Positions 50,456 through 59,565 of a stretch of 64,000 nt of DNA are shown piece after piece. Position 1 is the first letter of the stretch. Every line of letters begins with the position of its first letter. A program made the position numbers and the translations under genes. The stretch is from Paludibacter sp963678465 (GTDB lineage Bacteria; Bacteroidota; Bacteroidia; Bacteroidales; Paludibacteraceae), in contig OY782858.1 of the NCBI GenBank assembly GCA_963678465.1, positions 1 through 64,000 on the forward strand, given 5' to 3'. The notes beneath the pieces are model-generated. The model was not told where the DNA came from. It searched no databases and saw only the letters and a list, made by a program, of their open reading frames with translations.

Positions 50456-52840
50456 TTATTTTATTCCAATATTAGTTCCATCTGTGGCTTTGCCAACTAA
50501 CTTTGACTTGCCCGAAAGATTAAAACTCTTTTTCTCAAATCCGGGATTTTCAAACATGATCTGAGTCGATTTTGCTCCTTTTTCAGTTTTTGGCATTGTG
50601 CTTGCATTGAAATTGCAATTTGAAATAATATTTTTTGTTCCTGAAAGTTTTACACTTGTTTTTGCCACCGAGTTATTGAAGATTGTATTAGTAATTCCAA
50701 CATTTACAATACCTGTCAATTTAAGTATTGATTGTTTTTCGTCGGCGCCAATAACATCGAAAACACAATGATCTATTTTCAACGAACCCCCTAAAGTCGA
50801 TTCATCGTTTCCTCCACGGTAGTAGTCCAGAGCAAATTGTGTGAATTTAGTGAAAATAGAGTTGCTAAAAACCACATTTTCAGCATTGTATTTTCCCGTA
50901 TTGTCTTTTTCATCTGACAATGAAAAACCGCGATAGGAATCTCTCAAAACAGAATTACTAACAACAATAGAGTCAGCTAATGATCCTTTATAGGCTTTGA
51001 AAATTGCTCCCGACGCTACATCCACATCGTAAATCTCACAATTGTTGATCAACAGCGAATAGTTAAAAGCACCTTCCTTTGCCGAAACAAATACATATTT
51101 TGTCGGAAACTTTGCTCTGCTATCGCCGTTAATGCTGATCCCTTCGATACGAAATTTTGCACTTTCGCCAATTTCAAACAGGCTGTTGTTGTCTCTGGAC
51201 GACTGAAGCTTTAAAACAGTTTTTGTCTTTTTATTATCGCTTTTTATTGTAATGTCTTTTGTCACTGAAATCTTATTGGTGATAATATGTTCACCTTCGC
51301 CCAGAATAAGCACATCACCATTTCCAGCTTTTTTTATAGCCTTCGATAAATTGTCAATGCCAGCTTCAATATGGATATTTTTACCCTGTGGTTTTGACTT
51401 TATTTGCTCTGAAACAGGTTTATACCAGGATGGACCACAATTTTTGGATGTTGCTAACTCAACTTCGGCTTTCTCTCCTTTGGTTTGAAAAGCTCCTATT
51501 ACAGCATCATCTCTTTTCTGTCCCAGAATGTCGTATTTTACAAAAGGTAGTTTTTTGGCTTTAATATTGGAGTATACTATCTCAATGTCCCATACTTTCG
51601 ATTTAAGAACATCGCCCTGGATGGTTCCTTTTTGTGTAGAAACGCCTTTGTTGCCTATCAATAGGTTGTTGTCGAAACTTACACCGTCGGTTTGATCGTA
51701 GAATTTTATTAATTCGGCTTCGTTTGGAGAGTATACAAGATTATTAAGCAGGAGTGTCCCTTCAGGTTTTATTATCCTGTTGCGTTCGCCTAAACCAACT
51801 CCAAAAGCCCATGGGGTAGAACAGTCATAGTAGGTGTTATTGGCGATTATTACATTTTTAACAGGCATATAACCATTCAAAGGCGAATCAGGAATAGCAT
51901 TCATCACCGCTAAAGCCGAACGGAAATCATCGCCACGAAGTTTGTAGAAGAAATTGTTATAAATCAGATGACCTTCGTTGATAACGCGAACTCCTCCGGT
52001 GTTTATTTTCTCATTTCCGATAAACCAGTTACCGGCTACAATTCCCCTGTCGCCATGACGTAAAACCAAACTTCCTTCCGATTCAAAAAAAGTATTGTTT
52101 ACAAAAATATTGTCACATGATTTGTTCGAAATAATTTCAGTTTCACCATTGCAGCGCTCAAAATAATTACCATCTACAATTGTACCCGAGCTATTCATGC
52201 ATACGTGACTTGTTCCGATACGAATTGTTTCTCCTCCGTTTGAACCTAAGCGAGGCCGTGGCCCGAAATAGTTACGATAAATTTTATGTCCGTTATTTAT
52301 GCTGTTCGAATCGTTGGGCCAAACTACCAGAGTAGTTCCTTCGTTACTTTTTCCTCCAAAATAACAGAATTCCACTGTGTTTTTCTTTCCATACAGTCCT
52401 ACCCAATGGTCGGCTGAATCTTTTATTGGTTGATTATATTTGTCTATAACACATTCAGATATTACCGAATTATAGGCATATTCCGTTGATCCTGTTCTGA
52501 ATTCAATGACGGTGCTACGAGGTGTTCTTCCGTTTTTAAATACAAGCCCGGAAACGTGCAACCACTGTCCTGAAATGCGTAGACTTGAAGCTCCTTCGAG
52601 ACTAACTTTTCCGGGAGTTTCGGCAGTCAGGTAAATATATTTATCTTTCTCACCTTTCCCTTTAAATACAAGTGATGCGTCTCTCCAGGTACCATTTGAT
52701 AAAATGATAGAGTCACCGGCTGATAAGTTTTTTAATTGATTATTAAACTGATTGATGTTTTCTACTTTTACGCTTTTGGCATTTGCAGCCATTACCGTTG
52801 TAAAAAATAGAATTATAATAAAATAAAATGTGTTTTTCAT
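50456..52840 (-). CDS. PL6 lyase with two beta-helix domains
   Basis: 794 residues with a signal peptide (about 1-19). The N-terminal beta-helix (about 22-440) carries Lys240 (IISNKSC) and Arg261 (LRHG). A second beta-helix (about 480-794) follows, the two-domain form known from some PL6 alginate lyases. It has no sorting tag and no lipobox, so it is likely periplasmic, in contrast to the two tagged PL6 enzymes in block B. It follows the susCD-lipoprotein genes after a strong hairpin. Confidence 0.87.
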   Translation of the reverse strand: MKNTFYFIIILFFTTVMAANAKSVKVENINQFNNQLKNLSAGDSIILSNGTWRDASLVFKGKGEKDKYIYLTAETPGKVSLEGASSLRISGQWLHVSGLVFKNGRTPRSTVIEFRTGSTEYAYNSVISECVIDKYNQPIKDSADHWVGLYGKKNTVEFCYFGGKSNEGTTLVVWPNDSNSINNGHKIYRNYFGPRPRLGSNGGETIRIGTSHVCMNSSGTIVDGNYFERCNGETEIISNKSCDNIFVNNTFFESEGSLVLRHGDRGIVAGNWFIGNEKINTGGVRVINEGHLIYNNFFYKLRGDDFRSALAVMNAIPDSPLNGYMPVKNVIIANNTYYDCSTPWAFGVGLGERNRIIKPEGTLLLNNLVYSPNEAELIKFYDQTDGVSFDNNLLIGNKGVSTQKGTIQGDVLKSKVWDIEIVYSNIKAKKLPFVKYDILGQKRDDAVIGAFQTKGEKAEVELATSKNCGPSWYKPVSEQIKSKPQGKNIHIEAGIDNLSKAIKKAGNGDVLILGEGEHIITNKISVTKDITIKSDNKKTKTVLKLQSSRDNNSLFEIGESAKFRIEGISINGDSRAKFPTKYVFVSAKEGAFNYSLLINNCEIYDVDVASGAIFKAYKGSLADSIVVSNSVLRDSYRGFSLSDEKDNTGKYNAENVVFSNSIFTKFTQFALDYYRGGNDESTLGGSLKIDHCVFDVIGADEKQSILKLTGIVNVGITNTIFNNSVAKTSVKLSGTKNIISNCNFNASTMPKTEKGAKSTQIMFENPGFEKKSFNLSGKSKLVGKATDGTNIGIK

Positions 52841-52855
52841 GGGCTTTAGTATTGA

Positions 52856-52889
52856 TTAAGCTGTTGGGAGTTAAATCCCAACAGCTTAA
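52856..52889 (-). other. Intra-operon hairpin after the surface lipoprotein gene
   Basis: A perfect 14-bp stem (TTAAGCTGTTGGGA at 52856-52869, TCCCAACAGCTTAA at 52876-52889, 6-nt loop) between the susCD-lipoprotein genes and the enzyme genes. There is no T-run, so differential mRNA stability is a plausible role. Confidence 0.65.
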
Positions 52890-52915
52890 AGTAGATATAC
52901 AGTTTTGAAAGATGT

Positions 52916-53515
52916 TTATTTTATAATTGCATTCGTAAAAGCAAGTTTTGCTTCTGACAAAGCAGTTACAGCCGCACTAACCTGACGCTCAATTGTTGTG
53001 CTTGCTCCACGGATGGTTTTAGCTTCAGTAATTGCAGTTGAAAACGCAGTTTTGGCGTCCTGAGCAACTTCACCTTTAGCTGTTCCGACAAGAGTAGCTG
53101 TGTTTAGCGTTTCTGCATCAACAATAGCATCGTTCAGTGGACGTCTGTCAGAGATCCAAAGGCTGCTTGTGAAAGCTTTTCCGGGGACAGCCAGACTTTT
53201 ATTGGCTTCGATTATATTCGCAATTGTTAACTCTGGTTTTGTAAGTGTAGCTTCGGCAGCCAACAAAGCAGTTAAATATGCGGATTTATAAGCATCGTAA
53301 TTTGTTGTGCTTTTGAAGTCACCTTTGTTATAACCAACAACACAATTTTCGACAATGTTTTTTTCGGAGGAAATAAACGTACTCAATTCCAATTTATATT
53401 GTTCAAGTGTCTTTGGCGTAATTACATTTTCATCATCGGATGAACAAGCTGTAAATAAGATAACTATACTTACAATCAAAACACTGAATAGTGCCCTTTT
53501 ATTTAGAATTTTCAT
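52916..53515 (-). CDS. Putative surface glycan-binding lipoprotein (SusE-like position)
   Basis: 199 residues. The signal ends in a lipobox (LFTACSSDDEN, Cys about 24), and the acidic SDDE following it fits surface export of Bacteroidota lipoproteins. The mature part is helical with repeated KxALxxA-type segments (TLTKPELTIANIIEANKSL, ALSEAKLAFTNAI), like FIVAR-type helical bundles. It is placed directly after susD, where glycan-binding lipoproteins usually lie. No sequence family is certain. Confidence 0.6.
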   Translation of the reverse strand: MKILNKRALFSVLIVSIVILFTACSSDDENVITPKTLEQYKLELSTFISSEKNIVENCVVGYNKGDFKSTTNYDAYKSAYLTALLAAEATLTKPELTIANIIEANKSLAVPGKAFTSSLWISDRRPLNDAIVDAETLNTATLVGTAKGEVAQDAKTAFSTAITEAKTIRGASTTIERQVSAAVTALSEAKLAFTNAIIK

Positions 53516-53535
53516 GATTATACTATTTAATATGA

Positions 53536-55080
53536 TTAATAAGTTTCGTTTTGTGAAATGACAACCTCGTTATTAGTGTCTATTTCTGTTTGTGGAATAG
53601 GGAGTAACAAGCGTTCCTTTATAAAGAATCTTTGTTCCGGAGGTTGAATAGGATTATATTTTGAATACATCAATTCCCAATCGGTTACAAATGTATGTTG
53701 AATTAATATTTCAACGGGTTTGTTCGGATTGTTATATGACTTTGCCATACGCAGGAGATCAAACCAGCGCTGATTTTCGAAAGCTAACTCCAAACGGCGC
53801 TCAGCATAGACTGCATCTAAGGCTTCTTCTTTGGAACCAAACGGCCCGATATTAGTTAATCCTGCACGGGTACGTATCTGATTTACATAAGTGTGGGCGC
53901 TACTGAAACTCCCGTTTTGAGCCAATACTTCGGCGTAAAGCAATACAATGTCAGCGTAGCGTAATACAATCCAGTCATTTTCAGCTTGCAACGCCTGACT
54001 CATTGATGGATCGGCATATTTTGTAATGTAAGGATACGATGCTGTTTCTGATCTTTTCCATACACTAAAACATGTTTTTGCACGCGTGTCGGATGGATCC
54101 GCATTGAATAAATTCATAATTTCCTGTGTGGGAGCATTAAATCCAAGCGGTGTTCCTACTTTAAGGAACTGATTGGCTGAACCAATCGGTGCAAATGTAG
54201 GCCAAAAATTTGAACCTAAACCCAGACTTCCTCCTTTATATCTGATAGCAAAAATAATTTCATTGTTCATTTCATTGGTTGTACTGAATACATTAGCGTA
54301 GGCATTAGCACCGGTTAACAGATTATGTTGTGGAGCTGCCATTACTTCTTCGAGCAGTGTCTTGGCTAATGCTAAGTTTTCTGTACCACCCAACATCATG
54401 TACACCTTAGCCAACATACCTTTGGCTGCCCATTTGGTGATACGTCCTTTGTCGGCTGCCCCATAAGATGCAGGAGCCTGAGCAGCTGCTTTTTTCAAAT
54501 CCGGAATTATTATTTCGTTGTATATTTCTAATACCGGAGACCGTGGAGTGTTCTTAGCTTCCTTAGGTCCTATTACAGTGGTGATTTTGAACATATCTCC
54601 AAATAAATTGACCAATGTATAATAATGGTATGCACGCATAAATAGTAATTCGGCTTCGTATTGTGCTCGCTGCGATTCAATCGTTACGTATTTATTGTCG
54701 GCTAATGAAGGGATTACTGCATTGATGTTTGAGATATTCTGGAAAATTTTATACCAGTAAGTTTGTAATGATGGCAAACTTGGTGATGTGCGGAACGAAG
54801 ATACATCGGTTTGATCAATACGTATAGTGGCACTTGAACCTGTCTGATCCTGACAAGTATTGTCGCTGCGAAGTTCGGTATATAGCCATTCTTCGGTTTG
54901 AATAGTAGCCATACCCGCATAGCAACCAAGGATACCCTGATTGATACGTGTAGGAGTAGTATAAAAGCCAACCTGAGTTAGTACAGATTCCGGCTTATCG
55001 GTCAGGAAGTCCTCGCAAGATGTGAGAGCAAATGCTGACAGCAAAACTATGATTATTAATTTTATATTTTTCATTTTCAT
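53536..55080 (-). CDS. susD: SusD/RagB-type glycan-binding lipoprotein
   Basis: 514 residues with lipobox Cys at about 22 (ALTSCEDFL). TPR-like helical core with RAYHYYTLVNLFGDM (about 150-164) and AERRLELAFENQRWFDLLRM (about 431-450), both hallmarks of SusD. It forms the lid of the SusC channel and binds the polysaccharide fragment. It lies 30 bp downstream of susC. Confidence 0.93.
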   Translation of the reverse strand: MKMKNIKLIIIVLLSAFALTSCEDFLTDKPESVLTQVGFYTTPTRINQGILGCYAGMATIQTEEWLYTELRSDNTCQDQTGSSATIRIDQTDVSSFRTSPSLPSLQTYWYKIFQNISNINAVIPSLADNKYVTIESQRAQYEAELLFMRAYHYYTLVNLFGDMFKITTVIGPKEAKNTPRSPVLEIYNEIIIPDLKKAAAQAPASYGAADKGRITKWAAKGMLAKVYMMLGGTENLALAKTLLEEVMAAPQHNLLTGANAYANVFSTTNEMNNEIIFAIRYKGGSLGLGSNFWPTFAPIGSANQFLKVGTPLGFNAPTQEIMNLFNADPSDTRAKTCFSVWKRSETASYPYITKYADPSMSQALQAENDWIVLRYADIVLLYAEVLAQNGSFSSAHTYVNQIRTRAGLTNIGPFGSKEEALDAVYAERRLELAFENQRWFDLLRMAKSYNNPNKPVEILIQHTFVTDWELMYSKYNPIQPPEQRFFIKERLLLPIPQTEIDTNNEVVISQNETY

Positions 55081-55110
55081 TGTAATTTTAAATAATAAAA
55101 GAGAGACTAA

Positions 55111-58100
55111 TTAAAATGTAAGATCAATACCGAACGTGTAAGTCCTGTTCAGAGGAAATGCACCGCGTTGGTAACCATCTACCAATGGACTTGTGTATTG
55201 GCTTGATGTTTTTCGGGCTTCAGGATTGATACCTCTGTAATCCGAGGCCATTATATAAAGAAGGTTCTGAGCCGAAAAATAAACTCTTAATTCTCCTATT
55301 TTTATTTTCTTCATTAAATTATCCGGAATTTTATAACCGAAAGTAAGATCGCGTAACGAAGCATAAGATCCATCCTCAATACAATAGTCGGTAAGCATTA
55401 AATCGCTACCAGATGTTGTAGTAGAATATACCGTTTTTCCATCGCCCGGAAACATAGGGCTTATGTAACGGTTATTTGTGTAAGCTTTGTTAAGACGTAA
55501 TTGTTCGTTGTAATTTATATTCCCATTGATCACATCAACGCCTTGTACTCCTTGTAAAAGGAAGCTTAAATCAAAGTTTTTGTATGTGAATATGTTTGTT
55601 AATCCCCAAGTGAAATCAGGAAACGGATCACCTAAAACGACGCGGTCTTCGGCATCAATTTTATTATCATTATTTATGTTTTGTACTTTTAGTCCTCCAA
55701 CGATCGGAGCAAACTTTGAGTAGGTAAATAGAGTACCATTTCCATCGGTTAATTTCTTTGCAGCCGCCACTTCTTCGAACGAAGTCCAAACGCCATCGGA
55801 TTTATAACCATAAAACTGAATGGCAGGCTGACCAACAATAGCACGATAAACTTCATTTCTTTCTCCAAAGTTGTCTTCTTTTTCTTTATCACCGTAATTC
55901 AGCAAAGTGTTTTTGTTGGTCGACAAATTGGCTGTCGTTTTCCAAGTGAAATTTCGGTTCGTAATGTTAGTTGTGGATAATTCAACTTCCCACCCTTTGT
56001 TATTCACTTTTCCAATATTATTCCAATAGGTTTGGTGACCGGTTATGAACATGGATGGCTGCTGAAGCAATAATTGAATAGTATTTGAATTATAGTGTTC
56101 TACTGATACATTCAAACGGCTATTGAAGAATCCGAGATCAATACCGAAATTGGCTTCGGCTGTTTGTTCCCAGGTAATATCGGGGTTGCCTAATGCCGAA
56201 CTGTTCGATGCCATACCCGAAACCAATGTGCCATTGCTCGATCCTAACACATAATTACTTGTATTGATTGAATTCATATAGGAGTATTGAGGAATATTAT
56301 TATTCCCGGTTAATCCATAACTTGCACGGATTTTAAGATTTGATACCCAGTCGAGTTGTTTGAGGAATTTTTCCTCTGAAGCTCTCCAGCCTATCGAAGC
56401 GGCGGGGAAAGTTCCCCATTTATTTCCGGCTGCGAATTTTGAACTACCATCAGAACGAATACTCAATGAACTCATGTATTTTCCTTTGTAAGCGTACGTT
56501 ATCCTACCTAAGAGCGACATAAGTGTCTCGGAGTAATAAAATGAACTTGTACCAGGTAGGTTTGGGCTGTCCAAAATAATCTGCGAAGCGAGATTAAAGG
56601 ATAACATCTCTTCATCCGGGAAATTGGTACCAACTATAACGTTGTATTTATTTGTACTTTTCTGGAATGTCATACCAGCTAATCCACCAAATTCATGTGC
56701 TCCCCACTTTTTGTCGTATGTCAAAGTGTTTTCAGATAGCAATTCACTACGTAATGTCAGCTGGCGGGTAAGTGAATTTGGATTCCCTGCTTTATTGGCA
56801 GATGTTTGCTCTTTTTTATTGTACTCCTTGCTGGAATAATATACACCATTAGAAGTTTTAAATTGCAAACCTTTCAAAATATCTATCATAATATATGTGT
56901 TTCCCTGGAGCTTGTATTCGTCATTGAAAATGCTTGTTCTTTCACGAATGGATACAGGGTTTTGATTGCTCGAGTTGAAGGGAGATGCACCAGTTAAATG
57001 CCATACTTCACCGTCATATCCTGTTCCACTTATATTAATTCCATTAAAATCTGAAGGTTGTGCATAGTCACCGACTGTTTTTCCGCTCAAAGCAGCTGTT
57101 GCTGCGTTATGTCGAATGGGGAGCCATGAGGGGAAACGCATATAATCTGTCAAGTCAACAGCAGGTCGTTCCTGATGTGAGAATGTAGGACTTAAATTAA
57201 CACCAATGGCTATCGATTTTGATAACTTTATGTCCATTTTAGCTCGAAAGGTGTACTTGTCGTAGGTGCTGTTTTTCATGATTCCTTCTTCACCGGTGTA
57301 ATTTCCTGAAACGAAGTATTTCATGTTTTTATCTCCTCCTGAAGCACTTAGCTGATAGTTTTCCATTGCACCAAAGGGGCGCAGGCCTTCATTCAGCCAA
57401 TCTGTAGGTGAGTCAAGCAGGTTTTTTAAAATCAGATAGGCTGAACGTTCATTGTCAGTTATTCTGTTAAATGCCATTGTCTCAGAGGCTATTCCATTGA
57501 TAGCGGGATCAAGTCTACGTTGAGCAGCTTCATTTTGTAGCAGCGCAGTGTAATCTTCTGTTGAAAGCATTTCAGGTAGCTTTAAAGCAGTCTTAATGCC
57601 CTTATACATTTTAAAACTATATTTTGGCTTTTTGATATTTCCGCTTTTTGTTGTGATAAGGATAACACCTCCGGCTGCACGTGATCCGTAAAGGGCTGCT
57701 GATGCTGCATCCTTAAGCACTTCAATAGATTCTACATCGCCCATACTGACCATTGATAATCCATCTGGTACCGGAAAGCCATCAACAACGACTAGTGGAT
57801 CGGCACTTGCACTGATTGAGCCCATTCCACGTACTCTGATTTGTGGCTTTTCACCAGCTTCCGGATTATTGTTGTTGATTTGAACCCCGGCTAATTTACC
57901 CTGAAGGGCCTGATCCACTCGTGATACCGGTAATTCATCCATCTTGTCATTTTTCAAAGATGATACTGCGCCGGTCAGGTGAGATTTTTTCTGAGTACCA
58001 TAGGCTACTACCACTACATCTTCCATTTGCAATGCATCTTCAGTCAGGGTAACATTAATTACTGTGTTGTTATTCACCTCTCTTGTGATCGTTTTATATC

Positions 58101-58350
58101 CGATATAAGAGAATACAAGTGTAGATTTGCTGTTGGGTACCTGAATGGTATATCTCCCTTCGAAGTCTGTTATTGTCCCAGACTTTGATCCACTTACCAT
58201 GATATTGACACCTATAAGCGGTTCTTTATTGCTGTCGGTGACAGTTCCACTTACTTTGGTTTGCGAAAATGCCATACTTGTGCTCGTCAGTACAAGCACA
58301 AAAAACATAAGTGCAATTCTTACGTAATTTTGTTTTGTTGTTTTTTTCAT
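55111..58350 (-). CDS. susC: SusC/RagA-type TonB-dependent outer membrane transporter
   Basis: 1079 residues. Signal peptide (about 1-30), carboxypeptidase-regulatory-like domain (about 33-115, GVNIMVSGSKSGTITDFEGR), plug with SusC-type DAASAALYGSRAAGGVILITTK (in part at about 211-231), then a beta-barrel ending in TFGIDLTF. It imports oligosaccharides into the periplasm with SusD. First gene of block D. Its promoter overlaps operators D1/D2. Confidence 0.94.
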   Translation of the reverse strand: MKKTTKQNYVRIALMFFVLVLTSTSMAFSQTKVSGTVTDSNKEPLIGVNIMVSGSKSGTITDFEGRYTIQVPNSKSTLVFSYIGYKTITREVNNNTVINVTLTEDALQMEDVVVVAYGTQKKSHLTGAVSSLKNDKMDELPVSRVDQALQGKLAGVQINNNNPEAGEKPQIRVRGMGSISASADPLVVVDGFPVPDGLSMVSMGDVESIEVLKDAASAALYGSRAAGGVILITTKSGNIKKPKYSFKMYKGIKTALKLPEMLSTEDYTALLQNEAAQRRLDPAINGIASETMAFNRITDNERSAYLILKNLLDSPTDWLNEGLRPFGAMENYQLSASGGDKNMKYFVSGNYTGEEGIMKNSTYDKYTFRAKMDIKLSKSIAIGVNLSPTFSHQERPAVDLTDYMRFPSWLPIRHNAATAALSGKTVGDYAQPSDFNGINISGTGYDGEVWHLTGASPFNSSNQNPVSIRERTSIFNDEYKLQGNTYIMIDILKGLQFKTSNGVYYSSKEYNKKEQTSANKAGNPNSLTRQLTLRSELLSENTLTYDKKWGAHEFGGLAGMTFQKSTNKYNVIVGTNFPDEEMLSFNLASQIILDSPNLPGTSSFYYSETLMSLLGRITYAYKGKYMSSLSIRSDGSSKFAAGNKWGTFPAASIGWRASEEKFLKQLDWVSNLKIRASYGLTGNNNIPQYSYMNSINTSNYVLGSSNGTLVSGMASNSSALGNPDITWEQTAEANFGIDLGFFNSRLNVSVEHYNSNTIQLLLQQPSMFITGHQTYWNNIGKVNNKGWEVELSTTNITNRNFTWKTTANLSTNKNTLLNYGDKEKEDNFGERNEVYRAIVGQPAIQFYGYKSDGVWTSFEEVAAAKKLTDGNGTLFTYSKFAPIVGGLKVQNINNDNKIDAEDRVVLGDPFPDFTWGLTNIFTYKNFDLSFLLQGVQGVDVINGNINYNEQLRLNKAYTNNRYISPMFPGDGKTVYSTTTSGSDLMLTDYCIEDGSYASLRDLTFGYKIPDNLMKKIKIGELRVYFSAQNLLYIMASDYRGINPEARKTSSQYTSPLVDGYQRGAFPLNRTYTFGIDLTF

Positions 58351-58462
58351 GTATTTATAACTATAAATTAGATAATATTGAATGTGATCAGCAGAGATAT
58401 TGATTGAAATCGAATAAATCTGTTAATGTTATTTCCAGGCTTTAATAGATTTTCTGCTTGAA

Positions 58463-58474
58463 TTGGTCAACCAA
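58463..58474. promoter_or_regulatory. Putative GntR operator D1
   Basis: TTGGTCAACCAA, same sequence as B1, with centre 16 bp from D2. It lies downstream of the susC transcription start. Confidence 0.72.
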
Positions 58475-58478
58475 TAAT

Positions 58479-58490
58479 TTGGTCGACCAA
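58479..58490. promoter_or_regulatory. Putative GntR operator D2
   Basis: TTGGTCGACCAA, a perfect palindrome, overlapping the -7 element of the susC promoter by 3 bases, exactly as B2 does in block B. Confidence 0.77.
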
Positions 58491-58517
58491 AATTACAATA
58501 TAACTTTATATGTGCAA
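58488..58517 (-). promoter_or_regulatory. Promoter of susC (PUL block D)
   Basis: The minus strand reads TTG (58515-58517), a 19-bp spacer and TAATTTTG (58488-58495). This leaves a leader of about 130 nt before the ATG. Confidence 0.75.
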
Positions 58518-58583
58518 TAGGAATAATCAGTTTTTTTTCAATTTATGTTATTAAACATGTTTTAGAGCTTATATAAAACAAAA

Positions 58584-58607
58584 AAACCGTCCAATTCTGG
58601 ACGGTTT
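58584..58607 (-). terminator. Terminator after the GntR gene
   Basis: A perfect 10-bp stem (AAACCGTCCA at 58584-58593, TGGACGGTTT at 58598-58607, 4-nt loop) followed on the minus strand by a run of seven T. It separates the regulator from susC. Confidence 0.85.
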
Positions 58608-58627
58608 CTTCAAATTAAGTAGAAAGA

Positions 58628-59353
58628 TCAATTTAATTCATTCTCTGGTTGCGTTAATCTTGATTTTGCAAAATCAACTACACCTTGTAGGTGTTCGGCC
58701 ATGAGCCGGGAGGCTAGTTCTCCATCGCGCATTTTAATGGCTTTCAGCATATTGGCATGTTCATCAACCACTGCTTTGTTGGGTGCACATATCCTGTCGC
58801 GCTGATAAATTGTCATAATATCGGGGATGACAATCAGTAACATAGCTTTGAAAACAGGGTTGTGGCATCCTTCGGCTATTGCTCTGTGGAAAGCAAAGTC
58901 GTTACTGACTCTATCAGCGGAGTCAAATGATTTTACGTAATTGTCGTGCGCTTTTTCGAGCACTTCCATGTCTTTGCTATTCCAGCGTTGGGCGCAAAGT
59001 CTTATTGCATTCACTTCTAAAACAAATCTCGTTTCGACCAGCGAGTAAAAGTCGTAATTCTGTAAGTTTAAAACATCCGAGATTAATCCATCTAAGGTGT
59101 TTATGTCCAGTCCGTTTATTACAGAACCACTTTGTGGGAGTGTTTTAACAATGCCGTAAAATTCAAGTTTATGCAGCGCTTCTCTTATTTGAGTTCTTCC
59201 TACTTCAAAGTCCTGGGCCATTTTTCGTTCGGCAGGTAGCTTATCGCCGGGCTTTAGTACTCCGGCGTTAATCATTTCTTTAATTTTAGAAATAACGATG
59301 TCAGTTGGTCTTTCTAAGGTTTGATTTTTTGTTTTTAATTCTATTTCTGGCAT
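58628..59353 (-). CDS. GntR-family regulator, FadR/FCD subfamily
   Basis: 241 residues. The N-terminal winged helix (about 14-82) contains LPAERKMAQDFEVGRTQIRE and ALHKLEFYGIVKTLPQSGS. The C-terminal FCD ligand domain (about 95-230) has metal-binding His candidates (FHRAIAEGCHNP; AEHLQGVVDF). Members such as UxuR/ExuR bind TTGGTnnACCAA-type palindromes and respond to uronate-derived ligands. The same palindrome recurs at the PUL promoters, so this is the likely local repressor. It has its own promoter and terminator. Confidence 0.9.
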   Translation of the reverse strand: MPEIELKTKNQTLERPTDIVISKIKEMINAGVLKPGDKLPAERKMAQDFEVGRTQIREALHKLEFYGIVKTLPQSGSVINGLDINTLDGLISDVLNLQNYDFYSLVETRFVLEVNAIRLCAQRWNSKDMEVLEKAHDNYVKSFDSADRVSNDFAFHRAIAEGCHNPVFKAMLLIVIPDIMTIYQRDRICAPNKAVVDEHANMLKAIKMRDGELASRLMAEHLQGVVDFAKSRLTQPENELN

Positions 59354-59421
59354 TGTATCTTTTTTTTATGTTTCGATAAAGATAACTGTTATTTTTGTCG
59401 GTGTTATGAGTAATATTTTTG

Positions 59422-59451
59422 CAAAGATAAATCGAAAAATTTATTTTCCAA
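59422..59451 (-). promoter_or_regulatory. Promoter of the GntR gene
   Basis: The minus strand reads TTG (59449-59451), a 19-bp spacer and TATCTTTG (59422-59429), about 69 bp before the ATG at 59353. No operator overlaps it. Confidence 0.75.
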
Positions 59452-59553
59452 CTATGTTTTCAGCTTAAGTATGAAATGATTGTGTAAAATAATTGTTGTT
59501 TTTTTGCAAATAAATGCACGATTTAGTAAATCTGATTTCTTATATTTAAACTA

Positions 59554-59565
59554 TTGGTCGACCAA
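59554..59565. promoter_or_regulatory. Putative GntR operator R1
   Basis: TTGGTCGACCAA, a perfect palindrome, about 100 bp upstream of the GntR -33 element and 292 bp before the lipoate ligase ATG. Its target is unclear: distal autoregulation or an unseen plus-strand promoter. Confidence 0.65.

Noticed and set aside
55916..55927. TTGGTCGACAAA inside susC, one mismatch from the operator
   Set aside because: It is within coding sequence, has a broken arm, and no promoter is near it.
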